DNA of 36,320 bases from Acanthaster planci. Taxonomy: Eukaryota; Echinodermata; Asteroidea; Valvatida; Acanthasteridae. Below are positions 26,930-36,320 of the stretch, in pieces. The stretch covers positions 1,229,407 to 1,265,726 of the forward strand of contig NW_019091401.1 in the NCBI RefSeq assembly GCF_001949145.1, read 5' to 3'. The notes below the pieces were generated by a model. The model was not told the DNA's origin and made no database searches. It saw only the letters and a list, made by a program, of their open reading frames with translations. Position 1 is the stretch's first letter. Every line of letters begins with the position of its first letter. A program made the position numbers and the translations under genes.

Positions 26930-28060
26930 GACTTTTAATGACCTTGCCCGCGATCATAATAATGGAATCACTACCGATGTGCTTCCGTAGTACTGGATTT
27001 TCAAAGACTTTCGATGTACTATCACTCCAGAGATTGATCATCACGGCGTTAGAGGCAAGATAAAGAAATGGATTGCTGCGTTTCTAAACAACCGGCTGCA
27101 AAGAGTTGTTGTCAACGGTGAATTTTCTAGTTGGCATAAAGTTGTCGGCGGGGTTCCACAGGGGACTGTGCTGGGTCCGCACTTGTTTCTTCTTTTTATT
27201 AATGACATCCAATCTGCTGTGAGGGGAGTAACTAGGCTATTTACTGACGACTGCCTCATTATCACCAGATCAATTCAAATGAAGATGAGAATTTTTGCAG
27301 GCCGACCTTGACAACCTCATTAAATGGGCTACTACGTGGGGTATGAAATTTAATGTAAGTATATGTAAAACGATGCGAGTTTCTCGTAAACGCAACCCTG
27401 GTAAACCCTCTTATGAGATGGATGGTGTGCGTTTTGAAGCAACAAAGGAGTTCACGTACCTAGGGATATAAGTTCAAAACGATTTTGGATGGGAAAATCA
27501 GACACAGTATGCTGTTACCAAGGCAACAAGAGTCCTCAACTTCATCAAACAAAATGTTTACACGAGCTCTAAAAAGGTCAAGGCTAAGTTATATCTTGCA
27601 CTCATCCGACCACTATTAGAATATGGCGTGGCAGCGTGGAACCCATATAAAATCTGTCATCAGACAGGGCAGAGCAGCACGCTTTGTTCACAGAGATTAC
27701 GCTAAGAAGAGTAGTGTCTCCACCATGTTATCGTCTCATAGATGGGAGAATGAAGTTAAACAACAGAATGGAAACACACCAGATGACTCAACTCTACATC
27801 ATCAATCAAGCCATTGACGTCAATGCTTCAGACTGTCTCCAGCCAAAGGCGCAGGCGCACAGATTCAGAAGGGGGGAATAATAAGCAATTCAGCAGACAT
27901 CCTCAATTTTTTTCAAAGGACTATTAAATTATCATGGAATGACCTGCCCTAACACATCACTAACTCAGTGACACACATGACCTTTAGACAGAATTACTAC
28001 ATCGTGACCGAGACTTAGATGCCAATCCTTCTCGTGACCTCCTAGTTAGGATCTCTAGAG
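26930..28060 (+). mobile_element. CR1/Jockey-like LINE fragment, 5'-truncated and frameshifted
   Basis: RT motifs in order are a degraded NNGITTDVL region, KKWIAAFLNNRLQRVVVNGE, GGVPQGTVLGP (about 27150-27180), and RLFTDDCLII, where the usual F/YADD is FTDD, then LIKWATTWGMKFN. The thumb and C-terminal region follow: EFTYLGI-stop, ATRVLNFIKQNVYTSSKKVK, LALIRPLLEYG, RAARFVHRDY and LSWNDLP. Several in-frame stops and a frameshift after LEYGVAAWNP show a pseudogene. The endonuclease and ORF1 are missing. The 3' boundary is approximate. Confidence 0.8.
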
Positions 28061-28728
28061 GATGTTTCAGGAGGAAACCAACAATTGGTACCAAGACTGG
28101 CCCAATCACTCTCCATAGGCCACCCCAAGGCTCAGCGGAGCCAGTTGGCTGATTATAGCCGAGACCCGAATTTTTTCCATAGGTGGGTGAGTCAAAAGCA
28201 TGAATTACGCATGCATATTTTTCATTGGACTGGTCCCCGTCCCTGTGCAGAGACCGGTAGCTAGCTGCGGTTTAACGTGTGCAATTAGCCCTGTCAATTT
28301 GGATGCTGAATATTTAAATTTTTGTAAGGCCAATGGCAATGCGTTAACATGAATTACTTTTCTGCGGAAGGCAAATAAAACACAAGTACCTATCCTTGCT
28401 TGGCCTCTGTTGATCGCAATGTGGCAGTTTAAATTCCAATCATCGATAAATCATTTTACGAAAGTTTATTTCAAATCAGTGGTTGTTGTGTTAAATTTTA
28501 GATAAATAAACCATTATATGGTGAAGTTATTTTCGGTAACGAAGAAGAAAGAGCGAAATATGCTATCAGCTCCTGCTTGGTTTGTGCATTGAGTGAGCAT
28601 CGTTTCCTCATTTTACATACATTCGGCAGGATGTTGCCGGATTCATTACCCGCTACGTTCGGAAGACGTCTGTAAGACGTCTGGAGACTACGTACGGGAC
28701 GGGAACCAGTCTAATTTGTCACAGGAAG
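28061..28728. other. Intergenic spacer, no gene seen
   Basis: Nothing was recognised except a short duplication of AGACGTCTG (about 28663-28683) next to the microsatellite. Confidence 0.5.
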
Positions 28729-28874
<146 letters not shown>

Positions 28875-29460
28875 ATTAATGGCACCTTTGACACTATTGT
28901 GTCCTTTGGCCCCACTTCAAATACAGTAGCTGAGTCACGAAGAAATCTTCCTCACAATGAAGACACCAGGCTTGAACTCTGAAAACAATGACGGATAAGA
29001 AGAAAAGAAAGGACAAGTCTGAAAACCAAAGAACTGAGAAATGACTCTGTAAAAAGAGGCATGTACTGTTGGATATGCTAGGAGGAAACCAAATGAAGAA
29101 GAGATAATTATACGTGCATACATACCAAAAAAAATGGACAAGGTTTAGACGAGAAAAGCTACATATGAAATGTGAAAAACATGTAAGGCAATCAGCAGAG
29201 TGACTGGGAAGTGAATGATGTTATGAAGGTGATATGACATCAACGATCCTTCAGACATAGAGATGCTACAGTGTCCTGCAAGCCAGCCGTCTCCCTTGCA
29301 ATATAAGATCCCATGCTCCGCCGGTACGTTCGCAGGCTGCATACTCCAGGTGTTGATAGGTAGCACTCTGTCCAGCCAATCGTTTGACGTATATATCACA
29401 TCAGAAATCATGGGCACATATGGATAAATGTACATGTATGTATGAGCATGCATGTTCATA
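28875..29460. other. Intergenic spacer, no gene seen
   Basis: No gene was recognised. Part of it next to 29461 may be the 3' UTR of the following minus-strand LINE, but no clear tail was found. Confidence 0.45.
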
Positions 29461-29890
29461 TTAGATGTTACTGTTAGTAGCCTTGGTGTATTTCAGTAAG
29501 TTGGGAATATTATATTTTGAGTTTAAAACAGTTTTAAGTGTCATTTGATCTGGAGTTAATTTTAATGATTTTTGAAGTTTTCCCCTGACACTAACATATT
29601 TGCTACAGTTTATGAGAAAATGGCTCAGCATTGTCCTTTTGTGTTTTACCAATTTATAGAAGCTATTTAGATTTTTACTCATATGAAGCCGGAGTCTGTG
29701 AATCTGAACTTCTTGCCAGCGTGAGAGGTTCCACTTGTTCATGTTAAGGGAAACAATGGGTTGTATTTTTTTTAAGTAAAGAAGCTTTAGAATTATTCCA
29801 TTCCCGTTGCCACTGTTGCTTGATGCACCTTTTGAGTTGATGTTTAACTTCTGTTACAGAAAGGGGCAGTTAATGGTCGATAATAGTTTT
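29461..29890 (-). pseudogene. LINE ORF2 C-terminal segment
   Basis: Minus-strand frames contain a QWQREWN-type motif followed by EVQIHRLRLHMSKN, where I- and R1-type elements have a conserved RLRIGHT segment after RNase H. It ends with NLLKYTKATNSNI and a stop at 29461. The usual CCHC-like knuckle region appears decayed. Confidence 0.6.
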
Positions 29891-29909
29891 TTAGTACCGT
29901 TTTTAGCAA

Positions 29910-30350
29910 TCAGGTCAACTTGTTCGTTTCCTTTAACACCAAAGTGTCCTGGTATCCAACAACCTTGTTAGCCTGATTTTGAATATTAATAAGTGTATGT
30001 CGAATATCACAAGTTAGTTTGTTTCTTGGGATAGGCCGAGATATAGCTTGTACAGCATTTAGACAATCTGTGAATATACAGGATTGCATAGGCTGAACAT
30101 CTTCAATCCATTCAATGGCCAGTAAAATGGCAAAGAGTTCCGCTGTAAAAATAGAGGCTTCATTGTTTAATCTGATGTTCTTAGAATAATAAAGTTGAGG
30201 TATGTATATACCACATCCCACAGTGTTATTATTCGGGTCGACAGAACCATCTGTATAGATATGAAGTGAGTTTGCCCAAGTTGTATGTATAATCTCCGTA
30301 GCAATGGAACCCGCTTCATTGATATCCATGATATGTTTAGCATGGTTCAA
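29910..30350 (-). pseudogene. LINE ORF2 RNase H domain
   Basis: The frame shows the RNase H core: IYTDGSVDPNNNTVGCGIYI (first Asp), ASIFTAELFAILLAIEWI (Glu) and CIFTDCLNAVQAI (second Asp, where TDS is usual). These are three of the metal-binding acidic residues. The downstream end (VGYQDTLVLKETNKLT) is frame-shifted relative to the usual PGH-x-GI-x-GNE segment. In the living element this domain would remove the RNA strand during reverse transcription. Confidence 0.8.
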
Positions 30351-30479
30351 AATAGGTTTAGTATAATGCTAGTAAGGAAAAAGGATTGTATTAAAATACA
30401 ATTTACCTGTTATGGCCTCAAATAGAGCTTTGCTTGGCTTATTTTTTCCATTTTTTTAACAATGTAATGTTTCTGCCGG

Positions 30480-31961
30480 CTGTCTATTTGGACGTATTTA
30501 TTATTTATTGATATTATACAGATTACAAAAATAATTACGGCTGAGATAAAGAGGAAGATCTCCACACTCTACTTGCAGTTTCTGTAATGAGGTTCCATAC
30601 AGTGCTCCACAGCATATCCTCAGAGCCTCGTATTGTATACTATCTTTTGCTAGTGTCCTAAAGCCGCTGAGTTGAAGGCTTCACATCCGTACTCCAGAAC
30701 TGGTTTGATAAGAGTTTTGTACAGGCAGAAGAGAATACAACAGTCTGATCCCCAAACAGTTCCACTAATACATCTGAGGATGTTAAGTTTAGCTTTGCAT
30801 CTTTTGACGACATAGTTGATGTGTTCCTTCCAGGTTAGTTTGTTGTCAAAGATGACACCAAGAAAATTAGCTGAATTTGAAATTTTATGTCAGAATTACG
30901 CGTCTTCAGTTTAGAGGAAGCATTTCGTTTATGAGTAAATAGGACAGCGTAGGTCTTGGAAGTTGATATTTTAAAGCCCCATTTCCCACACCAAGAGGAA
31001 ATGTCATTTAGACTTTGTTGGATCTTACTGGTAATGAAATTAATATTTCTATTGGATTTCCATATGACTATGTCTTCTGCATATTGACAGATATTAACTC
31101 CATTAATTCATTGAGAAAGGTCATTAACAGCAATATTAAAGAGTGTTGGACTAATAACGCGACCTTTGGGTGTGCCATTTTTGACAGTACATGATCAGAA
31201 TAAGTGTTGTTTATTTTAACCTGGATTTTCCGATTTGTAAGAAAGTCATTGATCCATCGGGTAATGCGCCCACTTATTCCGAGTGATTGTATTTTGATGA
31301 CAATTCCTTTGGGCCGTAGCATATCATATGCTTTTTCAAGATCCAGGAAGAACGCCAAAGTACTTTGTTTATGCTAGATTCAAGGTGAATGATATGGTCT
31401 TCGGTGCTTCTCCCTTTCCGGAAACCAGACTGATGATTACTGATCAAATTGTGCTTCTCCAGGTACCAGATAAGTCTGTTATTGACCATGCGCTCCATTA
31501 TTTTGCAGAAGGTGGAGGTGAGCGCAATTGGCTGGTACGATTTAGGATCGGTGGGAGTTTTGCCAGGTTTAAGAATAGGAGTAAGTATGGCTTCTTTCCA
31601 TTGGCTAGGACACTGGGAAGTATTCCAGATCTTATTGAAAATGATGAGAATAGTTTCGCGTTCTTTTTGAGAGATATGTTTAATCATTACCGATACCATC
31701 TTTACTCGGAGAGATACACTTTGCTGCATCAATGGCAGTTTCCAGTTCAGACATGGAAAAAGGTTCATTATCATTATCATCATTAAGGTGAAAAGTATTT
31801 TCAGCATTTTGTTTAGTTTTTATAAAGGAGGTACTGTAATTTTGATCACTGCTGATAGAAGCAAAACTTTGAGCAAGTAAGTTAGCTTTATCTTCGTCAG
31901 AGATAAACTCTTGGTCATTGCCTTTTAAGACTGAGATGAATTTTGATGAATTTTGCCCCAA
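30480..31961 (-). pseudogene. LINE ORF2 reverse transcriptase domain
   Basis: Motifs in minus-strand order are: FSMSELETAIDAAK, SPSKDGIGND, CPSQWKEAILTPILKPGK, DPKSYQPIALTS, CKIMERMVNNRL, HQSGFRKGRSTEDHI, AFFLDLEKAYDMLRPKG and GISGRITRWINDFLTNRKIQV. A frameshift precedes a GTPKGRVISPTLFNI-type motif, and then comes CQYAEDIVIW (about 31090-31060). The expected YADD is YAED, so one catalytic Asp has become Glu. A decayed thumb region with EYGCEAFNSA follows to about 30650. Confidence 0.85.
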
Positions 31962-32007
31962 ATATTTTGGAAGGAGTGTGGGAGTTCAAGGTATTGCAAA
32001 AACGTTT

Positions 32008-33184
32008 TCAATCATCTCTTTTAGCAGCTTTAATAGCTTTACGAACAATAGCACAGGTACATTTGTAAGCTATGAGATCTTTAGGGCAGCGGGTTTTCCT
32101 TAACAATTTAAGGGCTTCTTTCCGGTTTTCAACAGCTTTTTTACAGTCATCATTCCACCATGAAGTAGATATCTTTTTGTTCTTTTTATGAGAAACTGTA
32201 CACGGGATGGAATGACTGATAGCCTCAGTAAGTTGCTCAATGTACTCATTATAAGCATCTGCATTAATATTAATGCTTGGCTCAGTAATAAGGTTATCAC
32301 AAGCTCTTTCAAAGGCATCCCAGTTGGCTCCTTTGGTGGACCAACGAGAGTTATTGTTTTTGGAAGTGTACTGGCATTTTTGGTTAAATTCAATAATGAT
32401 AGGGTAGTGATCGCTTTCCCAAGAATCATCTAAGGTAGTCCAGTTACTCTTGGCTGCGAGATCTGGAGAGGTGATAGTAATGTCAATGCAAGTAGTACCA
32501 TTGGAGGTGTTAATTCTAGTACCGTTTCCACTATTCACACAGACAAGATTGTGTTTGTCCATAACAGTTTCGATGATATTACCATTGGCATCAGTCATTT
32601 TGCTTCCCCAGAGGGAGTTGTGGCTGTTAAAGTCTCCACAAATAATAGTATTCTTACTTATATGATTTTCGATGTCAGTTAAAGAATCGTCCTTCAACGT
32701 GAGACAAGGGTTATAAGCATTAATAATTTTTAATTTACTTTTATCACTATTATACACTTCAAGGACTTGATACTGGAAAAGGAAATTTTTGTCAGCAATG
32801 TTTTTAACAACAAGGCCTTTTTTGCTAAAAATAGCACATCCCCCAAGGTCAGGTTTCCCGTCACATCTGAAAATATTATATCCAGGAAGATGAAAATTTT
32901 TACTTTCTTTAAAGCCCTGTTTCTTTTATACAAATTATATCAGGTTTGTCGTTCCAGTCATTTATAGCATGCTTGAGTTCATTTCCATGTGCAATAAGTG
33001 ATTGTGCATTCCATTGTAAGATAAAGACCATGAGGATGAGATTCATGTTTATGTTTGCTGACTTTCCCCTTTTGACAGATTGCATGTTTTCATGCAATCT
33101 GTCTGTGTTTGGTTTTGGACTGAGAGGATTTCCTTTGTGTCCCCTGCGGGGACGTAACAGCGCTTGAGGATTGTGTATGAGCAT
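32008..33184 (-). pseudogene. LINE ORF2 N-terminal APE-like endonuclease
   Basis: The order is ILQWNAQSLIAHGNELKHAI and KPDIICIKETGL (33184-32909), a frameshift near 32935, then FHLPGYNIFRCDGKPDLGG, VYNSDKSKLKIINAYNPC, ICGDFNSHNSLWGS, CIDITITSPDL and SDHYPIII (ending about 32400). These are the metal-binding and catalytic blocks of AP-endonuclease-like LINE nucleases (N, E, D-x-N, D, SDH). The following basic linker runs to about 32010. Glu in KETGL is the expected catalytic Glu (usually QETWL). Confidence 0.85.
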
Positions 33185-33327
33185 TACGCCTTCGCTCTCT
33201 GTCTGATGCCTGATGTGTTTTGGTTGATTGATGGAATAAGTGATCGAAGAGGGACTTTATTTCTGATTCCTACTGTCTTTAGTTTTAGTTGACTCCCAGA
33301 TTTGAAGTGTTCCAATCAGTAGTTCTA

Positions 33328-34514
33328 TTAGCGAGTTATCTGCCAACAAATATGGTGAGATGGGTTCACAGTTTGGCTAGCTACTGATACATCTTTGGTT
33401 TGAGTAGAAACCTTTCTTTTGGACGACGGTTGTAGATTCTGTCTCCTTTGTTCACTGCTGACATGTACATTTTGTATATTTTGTGTGTTCGCCCATGTTT
33501 TGTTTGGAGTCCAGGTTTTCAATTTAGGTGCTGGAGAAAGTGTGTCAGGCTTTCCAGCATGGACAGAGATGTCTGTACGGATGGACTTTGCTGCCTCAGC
33601 ATAGGATATGTTGTAGGTTACTCTAACTTCTTGGATTTTCCTTTCGTCCTTGATATCACAACCAGCATAGGTAAAGGAGTGGCTTCCACCACATCTGCTG
33701 CATTTGACTTGGTCTTTGTCACAATGATCGTACGTGTGAGCACCACTACATTGTACACTTCTTGTTTTGCTAGGACAATTGTTTGCTGTGTGTCCAAGGC
33801 GTTGGCAGTTGAAACAACGTGTGACTGGTGGTATGTATGGCTTAACATCAAAGTATTGATAACCGAGTTGAATGCGCTGGGGCAGGTGGTGCGTGTTAAA
33901 TGTGAGGCAGACAGAGAGGCTGTTTCCAGTTTGTCCATTTCTTTTGAAAGTGAGCCTTCGTACATCCATGACACCTTCTTTTTTGCATTCCTTGAGGATT
34001 TCTTTATCAGAGAGTTCAAGCGGTACTCCAGAGATAACACCTTTAATTTGTGTTTCTGATTTCGCAAACTCGGTGGTTACGGACCACTGTCCAAGTGTAT
34101 TGATTCTTTTAAGTTTGTTAGCTTGACCAGGTGTGTGGCATTTAACACTGATGCCACCTTGGTTGGTTTCAGTGACATTTTCAATGATGTTCGGTCCGAT
34201 TTCCTTGAGAGCTTTGGCTATTTTAATGGGATTTATCTGAGCAAGTTTGACATCTGGAGAATTTATGATTACAATGGTAGGGTTTGCATTTTCTTGGGAC
34301 GAATACGGATAAGCATTTACATTTCTTCTCTTTTGGTATCGAGAATAAGAACTGTTTTCAGACTCTGTAGAATCTTCACTTGGGCTTATTGGTTTCGCTC
34401 TTTTTTCTGGACATTGGTCTCCATGAAGTTTTTGGCGAACTAACTGATATATTCTGATATCTGCTGTTGTGATAGCTGATCCCATGTCATGTCTTCCTCA
34501 CTTTCGTCGGCCAT
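33328..34514 (-). pseudogene. LINE ORF1, nucleic-acid-binding gag-like protein
   Basis: A long frame (34485-33328, 385 codons) contains a Ser/basic N-terminal part, an RRM-like or PRE-type middle (about residues 70-215) and zinc knuckles. The first, CFNCQRLGHTANNC (224-237), is intact. The second has Ser in place of its first Cys (TRSVQCSGAHTYDHC). The third, KCSRCGGSHSFTYAGC (261-276), follows. The natural start is probably ATG at 34514-34512 (MADESEEDMTWDQLSQQQ), whose frame meets a stop near 34440; a frameshift there links it to the long frame. ORF1 proteins of I-type elements bind element RNA. Confidence 0.82.
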
Positions 34515-34559
34515 GTTGGCCCGATGATATAGTAGCCTTTGTAGGCCTACGTGTAATTA

Positions 34560-35263
34560 ATGTCTGCAGATGTTACTGTAAAATGGTCTGAAAAGCAGCA
34601 AGAAAAACAGCAAAGCAAACAGAGTCACACAAGCATGATAGCAAAAGAACAGATTAAGTATGGAGAAGGTCTCACCACTCGCACAGCAATGTAGAGAACA
34701 CGTCCGTACCCCATTCAAAGCTCAAGCCAGAATCCGTCACAGGAAGGTTGGGGGCAATTATTATAAATGGGTTGAAGGAATTTTTAAGTATAACACACAA
34801 CAAAATTGCTTTTCTGGCCGCGTTGCATGTCACGTAGCTCAGGCAGAAGAAATGGCCAAGCGAGGGTTCGAATCTGCATGTATGCAAATATGATTTTTGT
34901 TCTTGGAGGGTGAACTAATCAGTTGGAAGATGTTTTCATGAAAGGAAAGTAAAGCCCGATATTTACCTTCGAACTTAAGTTTTGTTTGTTTGGCCTGCCA
35001 TACCTTGGATACATTCTTGTTATTCTTTTTCCACCTCGCTTTTTGTTATCCATACCGGCATTCCACCATAAATTGCCTTCTGTAAGTCAATACACGCTAT
35101 TCTGGTCCTAGCACCTATCAAGTATGTTTGATTTGTTGACTGTTTTTCCTGTTCCTTTATTTTTTGCACGTTAAGAAGTTTCTCAGATATAGTTTTACCC
35201 ACCCACCTCCGGCATATCTTGCTCTCTATTGTTTCCGATTAATTTATATACTTTTTATTTTTA
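34560..35263. other. Spacer between LINE and DIRS-like element
   Basis: No gene was recognised. A tRNA-like TAGCTCAGG / GGTTCGAATC pair occurs at about 34835-34875, but the spacing is too short for a tRNA. Confidence 0.45.
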
Positions 35264-36320
35264 AGGCTTGCCTGTTGCTGACCAACGTCACACCTTCGGC
35301 ACGTATGGCCACTGGGCCAGAAATTGCCCCCACAACACCGGACTCAACCCTTCCAACTGTTTCCAATCTCGCCCAAGAGCCAGCCCTACACTCTCCTCCT
35401 ACGGTCACAGATGCCCCTCCCTATGGCACGCACTAGCTGCCCAGCAAACTCTCCCCGCTCCACCGGGATACGCCTATTCCCCAGTCTGTCAGCCCTGCAC
35501 GAAGGCCACTCCGTCTCCAGGATCAGACGCAAAGTAGGATATCCATCTGTGATAAATTTCCCCGATGTTCTCAAGGTACCTGCTCTCTTCAACGGTCCAA
35601 TTTTCGAGTCGTTACATCAGTTAGGTGAATTTATACTCATTAAAGGAGGGTTAAAACAACTTGTTCACTTTTGGCGTGAAATAGGTGCTTTCAGTTTGGT
35701 ACTGTCTATTATCGAGAATGGGTATATTATTCCTTTCACCGTTGACCCGCTGCCGATGTTTTTTTTTTCGGAATAACAAGTCCGCATTGCGTGAGGCTGG
35801 TTTTGTTTCTAAAAGTATTCTAGAATTACTCGCTTCTTCCCGCATTAAAAATCATGTCCGTCCTTTGTAACTAGCCCGCTCTCACTCTCTGTTTCCTCGG
35901 CCAATAGCAAACAGTTAATTCTTGACCTAAGTGCCTTGAAAAAATTTATTCCTAAAAAGCACTTCAAAATTGACGATTGGAAGATCGGCCTGCAGTATAA
36001 GTCTGCCAACGCTCTCATGTTTTCCAAATAATCGGGTCACCATCATATCGATATTTCTCCATTTTCCCAGTGCTATTAAGGTTTTCTTGGCGTATCAATG
36101 GTGTCACTCGGTATTTTGAATTTAATTTTCTACCATTTGGTCTCACAACAGCTCCCTGCCTCTGTACAAAATTAGTGAAACACTGAAGTCGAAAGCGTGC
36201 GAAAGTTTGGTTGCTGTATATTTGGACGATGGGTTTGTGTCCAATTGATGTCCAGAGCATGCCTCTATGCATTATGGAATTCCAGATCTGCCGTCGTGCG
36301 TCATCCGTCGTGCGTCGCCC
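35264..36320 (+). mobile_element. DIRS-like (tyrosine-recombinase) retrotransposon, partial
   Basis: Plus-strand frames show a gag-type remnant (GTYGHWARNCP, a zinc-knuckle relic near 35300). An N-terminal RT region follows: GYPSVINFPDVLKVPALFNG, FILIKGGLKQLVHFWREIGA and VLSIIENGYIIPF (35530-35730), then ALREAGFVSKSILELLASSRI and LILDLSALKKFIPKKHFKID. Further on are a degraded SGHHHIDISPFSQ and, near 36210, AVYLDDGFVSN with the catalytic DD. This wording is that of DIRS/Ngaro-type elements. Frame changes and stops show decay. The RNase H, methyltransferase and tyrosine recombinase parts would lie beyond the window. Confidence 0.75.

Larger units (their letters stand above)
29461..34514 (-). 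mobile_element. I/Nimb-like LINE, almost full length, inactivated
   Basis: A non-LTR retrotransposon of about 5 kb on the minus strand, with the layout of I-group elements that carry RNase H: ORF1 with CCHC knuckles (about 34514-33328), then ORF2 with APE-type endonuclease (about 33180-32010), reverse transcriptase (about 31960-30500), RNase H (about 30300-29960) and a C-terminal segment ending near 29461. It is disrupted by frameshifts at the ORF1 start, in the endonuclease near 32935, near 31330-31370 and near 31170, by stops between RT and RNase H, and by a changed RT catalytic motif. The 5' side carries a GCCAACATGGCCGAC start context. Confidence 0.88.

Noticed and set aside
31328-31786. 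152-codon plus-strand frame
   Set aside because: It is antisense to the LINE reverse transcriptase, which has clear motifs on the minus strand.
33448-34443. Plus-strand frames of 203 and 106 codons
   Set aside because: They are antisense to LINE ORF1, which carries zinc knuckles in the minus frame.
34835-34875. Box A-like TAGCTCAGGCAG and box B-like GGTTCGAATCT on the plus strand
   Set aside because: Only about 18 bases separate them, too few for an anticodon arm, and no cloverleaf can be drawn. Probably chance or a strongly decayed SINE.

Overview
This is animal nuclear DNA, not microbial. The one clear gene is split by introns with GT..AG borders, the spacers are AT-rich and full of decayed retrotransposons and small terminal-inverted-repeat (TIR) elements, and there is a long (TTG)n microsatellite. 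The mix of element families (Penelope-like, DIRS-like, several non-LTR clades, many MITE-like elements) suits a marine invertebrate such as an echinoderm, hemichordate or cephalochordate. That placement is inference; no taxon-specific marker was found. One N base (19036) indicates a draft assembly.

Main gene: a TSEN54 orthologue (non-catalytic subunit of the nuclear tRNA-splicing endonuclease) lies on the minus strand from about 20195 to 7021. I assembled ten exons by hand. Every junction has canonical splice signals and every phase closes, giving a predicted protein of 709 residues. Both ends match the known family: the N-terminal domain with GKFWQTMGY, and the C-terminal domain with FDVF and VAVVDNGDITFY. 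They are joined by a long serine- and acid-rich linker, most of it in one 1,340-base exon. A 3' UTR with a poly(A) signal probably runs to about 6110.

Layout: 1-5980 holds diverged repeats, a MITE-like TIR element (3500-3728), an internally deleted L2/CR1-like LINE (about 4080-4980) and a 135-bp element with 30-bp TIRs directly behind the LINE tail. 6110-20195 is TSEN54; its introns carry a tRNA-like SINE remnant, a TIR element, a possible piggyBac-like element with TTAA ends, hairpin elements, and in intron 1 a foldback-like element whose inverted arms are minisatellites of a GACTCGCCCC-type unit. 20196-22725 is the presumed TSEN54 promoter followed by AT-rich spacer. 22730-24560 is a broken Penelope-like element on the minus strand, with three tandem repeats of about 66 bp upstream of it. 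25121-25375 is a MITE with a CTCTT target duplication. 26040-26640 is CpG-rich and carries an NRF-1-type palindrome and a YY1-type motif, so it resembles a promoter, but no gene could be attached to it. 26930-28060 is a 5'-truncated CR1/Jockey-like LINE. 28729-28874 is (TTG)n. 29461-34514 is a nearly full-length but inactivated I/Nimb-like LINE on the minus strand (CCHC ORF1, APE endonuclease, reverse transcriptase, RNase H). 35264-36320 is a DIRS-like element cut by the window end.

Apart from TSEN54 I see no intact host gene and no convincing new biological system. The most unusual structures are the foldback-like element in intron 1, the long TSEN54 linker and the orphan promoter-like island.
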